A DNA stretch of 7,087 nucleotides from an uncultured Bacilli bacterium (GTDB lineage: Bacteria; Bacillota_I; Bacilli_A; RF39; UBA660): contig CALVRQ010000036.1 of assembly GCA_944358685.1 (NCBI GenBank), positions 1-7,087 on the forward strand, given 5' to 3'. The position numbers and the translations under genes were made by a program. The notes under the pieces were generated by a model. It worked only from the letters and a program-made list of their open reading frames with translations. It was not told the origin of the DNA and made no database searches. Below are positions 5,454-7,087 of the stretch, piece by piece. Position 1 is the stretch's first letter, and each line of letters begins with the position of its first letter.

Positions 5454-6929
5454 ATGGAAAAAATAGACATTATCAAAAACATCACCGAAAGGACCGGTGG
5501 CGATATTTATTTAGGAGTAGTAGGTGCAGTTAGAACAGGAAAATCAACTTTTATAAAAAGATTCATTGAAAATTTAGTCGTACCTAATATTGAAGATGAA
5601 TATGAACGAAAAAGGACCTTAGACGAAATTCCTCAGTCAGCCCAAGGAAGAACTATCATGACCACAGAACCAAAATTCGTTCCAAGTAATGCCGCAACCA
5701 TTAAAATAGATGATTTTACAGCCAGTGTTAGATTAGTTGATTGCGTAGGATATGTCATTAATGGCGCAAAAGGCTATGAAGATGAAAATGGTCCAAGAAT
5801 GGTTCATACACCATGGTATGAAGAATCAATTCCATTCGTTGAAGCTGCTGAAATTGGCACCGAAAAAGTTATTAAAGACCATTCAAGCATCGGCATTTTA
5901 GTAACAACCGATGGCTCAATTGGCGAATTCGAAAGAAGTGACTACGTTGAAGCTGAGCAAAGGATAGCCGAAGAATTAACCCAAATAGGAAAGCCATTCA
6001 TTGTTTTAGTTAACTCTACTCATCCAATGCTACCAGAAACAGAAAACTTAGCCGAAAACTTGAGAGAACAGTATAACGCCCCAGTTATACCAATGAACAT
6101 TGATAATATGAGTGAAAGAGATGCATATAACATTCTAAGAGAAGCTTTATATGAATTTCCAGTCACTTGTATTGATGTAGAAATGGCTGATTGGGTAGCT
6201 TGCTTAGACCCCAATAATTGGTTAAAAAAATCATATATTGATAGCATCAGAGATAGTATTCATGAAATAGATAAATTAAGAGATATTGAACAAATAACAG
6301 GCAAATTAGAGCAGTGCCAATATATTGAAAAAGCATATTTATCAGAAGTAGATACAGCAACAGGAAACGTTAGAGTAACATTAAAAACTCCAGCCAACTT
6401 ATATAATGAAGTATTAAAAGAAATAATAGGCGTTGATATAACTAGCCGTTCACAATTACTAAGCTTATTCCAAGACCTAGGCGAAGCTAAAAGAGAATAT
6501 GACCAAGTCAAAGATGCATTAAAAATGGTCAAACAAACTGGATATGGAGTTGCTTCTCCAACCCTAGCAGACATGACTTTAGACACCCCAGAAATAATTA
6601 AACAAGGTAGTCGTTATGGAATCAAACTAAAAGCTGTTGCTCCATCAATTCATATGATTAGAGTTGACGTTGAAAGTACATTTGAACCGATAATTGGTTC
6701 AGAAATCCAAAGTAAAGAATTAATAAGTCACCTTATGAAAGATCAAGATAGTCGAAGTAACAATATTTGGAAAAGTGAAATATTTGGAAGAAGTCTAGAT
6801 GTAATCGTTCAAGAAGGTATCCAAGCCAAACTCTCTTTAATGCCAGATTCAGTTAGATTTAAATTAAAACAAACCCTGACAAAGCTTGTAAATAAAGGCT
6901 CAGGCAACCTCTTCGCAATAGTAATTTAA
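5454..6929 (+). CDS. spoIVA: Stage IV sporulation protein A, spore coat morphogenetic ATPase
   Basis: SpoIVA polymerises with ATP hydrolysis on the outer forespore membrane to form the basement layer on which the coat assembles, and it also affects cortex formation. The 491-residue product nearly equals the B. subtilis length (492). The N terminus has GGDIYLGVVGAVRTGKST, with Walker A GAVRTGKS at 24-31 and Lys30 in the same position as the known catalytic lysine. TTEPKFVP (70-77) and LVDCVG (94-99, Asp96) follow, with the invariant GAKGYEDENGPR region just after. The C-terminal third keeps ALKMVKQTGYG, RQGSR-like QGSRYG, KAVAPSIHMI and EGIQAKLSLMP. It ends in a short hydrophobic tail, LFAIVI, the end that in B. 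subtilis interacts with SpoVM. The ATG has a weak site, TAGGGAT, upstream. No clear terminator follows. Confidence 0.98.
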   Translation: MEKIDIIKNITERTGGDIYLGVVGAVRTGKSTFIKRFIENLVVPNIEDEYERKRTLDEIPQSAQGRTIMTTEPKFVPSNAATIKIDDFTASVRLVDCVGYVINGAKGYEDENGPRMVHTPWYEESIPFVEAAEIGTEKVIKDHSSIGILVTTDGSIGEFERSDYVEAEQRIAEELTQIGKPFIVLVNSTHPMLPETENLAENLREQYNAPVIPMNIDNMSERDAYNILREALYEFPVTCIDVEMADWVACLDPNNWLKKSYIDSIRDSIHEIDKLRDIEQITGKLEQCQYIEKAYLSEVDTATGNVRVTLKTPANLYNEVLKEIIGVDITSRSQLLSLFQDLGEAKREYDQVKDALKMVKQTGYGVASPTLADMTLDTPEIIKQGSRYGIKLKAVAPSIHMIRVDVESTFEPIIGSEIQSKELISHLMKDQDSRSNNIWKSEIFGRSLDVIVQEGIQAKLSLMPDSVRFKLKQTLTKLVNKGSGNLFAIVI

Positions 6930-6999
6930 CAAAAAGGTAATTTATTTCCGAAATACTTGTAAAAATCCTTATTAAAGCGTTAAAAAATAACAAAATATA

Positions 7000-7028
7000 T
7001 TGAATTTTAAAATCAAACATGGTAACAT
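7000..7028 (+). promoter_or_regulatory. Promoter candidate for the probable HU gene
   Basis: TTGAAT (7000-7005), a 17-base spacer and TAACAT (7023-7028) preceded by TGG (extended -10) give a plausible housekeeping promoter, with a start near 7035 and a leader of about 40 bases. A perfect dyad ACATG-GTAA-CATGT (7017-7030) covers the -10. No hairpin terminator is seen between spoIVA and this promoter (6930-6999), so spoIVA read-through into the next gene is possible. Confidence 0.5.
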
Positions 7029-7076
7029 GTAAATGTAAGCAAGATAGCTTAACACAGAAGGAGGATTTATTACAAA

Positions 7077-7087
7077 ATGACTAAACA
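7077..7087 (+). CDS. hup: Start of the next gene, probably DNA-binding protein HU (partial)
   Basis: Only ATG ACT AAA and two further bases are present (Met-Thr-Lys, then Gln or His), cut by the window end. A strong AAGGAGG (7058-7064) lies 12 bases upstream, somewhat far but acceptable. HU is inferred from gene order: in B. subtilis the HU gene (hbs) directly follows spoIVA, and HU proteins often begin Met-Asn/Thr-Lys. The visible residues alone cannot prove identity. Confidence 0.5.

Noticed and set aside
6020..6586. Minus-strand frames inside spoIVA (75 and 108 residues)
   Set aside because: They are antisense to conserved SpoIVA sequence with no supporting start signals.
6930..6975. Terminator after spoIVA from TATTTC-C-GAAATA (6943-6957 region)
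   Set aside because: A one-base centre cannot form a loop as drawn, the stem is AT-only apart from one pair, and no T-run follows.

Overview
The window looks like chromosomal DNA from a spore-forming member of the Bacillota, probably Bacilli or a related uncultured AT-rich gut lineage. It is strongly AT-rich and carries two endospore genes, spoVIF and spoIVA. A probable HU gene starts right after spoIVA, as in Bacillus subtilis. The standard bacterial code fits: all nine tryptophans in the predicted proteins are TGG, and two genes end in TGA, so this is not a code-4 mycoplasma despite the base composition. The species cannot be named from sequence alone.

Left part (1-1560), minus strand: a complete tRNA-Ala(UGC) with its own extended -10 promoter and a downstream hairpin terminator. 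Upstream of it is a gene for a 374-residue exported protein of unknown function, anchored by a C-terminal membrane helix, with its own promoter and a terminator overlapping its stop codon.

Middle (1543-4325), plus strand: a promoter followed by engB, an unrecognised 158-residue gene, der, and the small sporulation gene spoVIF. EngB and Der are both GTPases of 50S ribosomal subunit assembly, so the first three genes form a ribosome-assembly operon with a novel member in the middle. These three genes share the same unusual ribosome binding site core, AGGTGAT. Between der and spoVIF lies a strong inverted repeat that buries the spoVIF ribosome binding site, and its loop side contains a sequence resembling a sporulation -10 element.

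Right part (4324-7087): a minus-strand dehydrogenase of the 3-hydroxyacyl-CoA / L-carnitine / lambda-crystallin family converges on spoVIF, the two genes being separated by a shared hairpin. It diverges from spoIVA, which is preceded by a good candidate sigma-E promoter. After spoIVA comes a promoter with a small dyad, a ribosome binding site, and the first codons of the probable HU gene.

Most of the window is conserved housekeeping and sporulation content. No mobile element, CRISPR array or defence system is visible. The items most worth a second look are the 158-residue protein inside the GTPase operon, the hairpin that masks the spoVIF start, the uncharacterised surface protein, and the dehydrogenase placed inside an otherwise conserved der-to-spoIVA-to-HU block.
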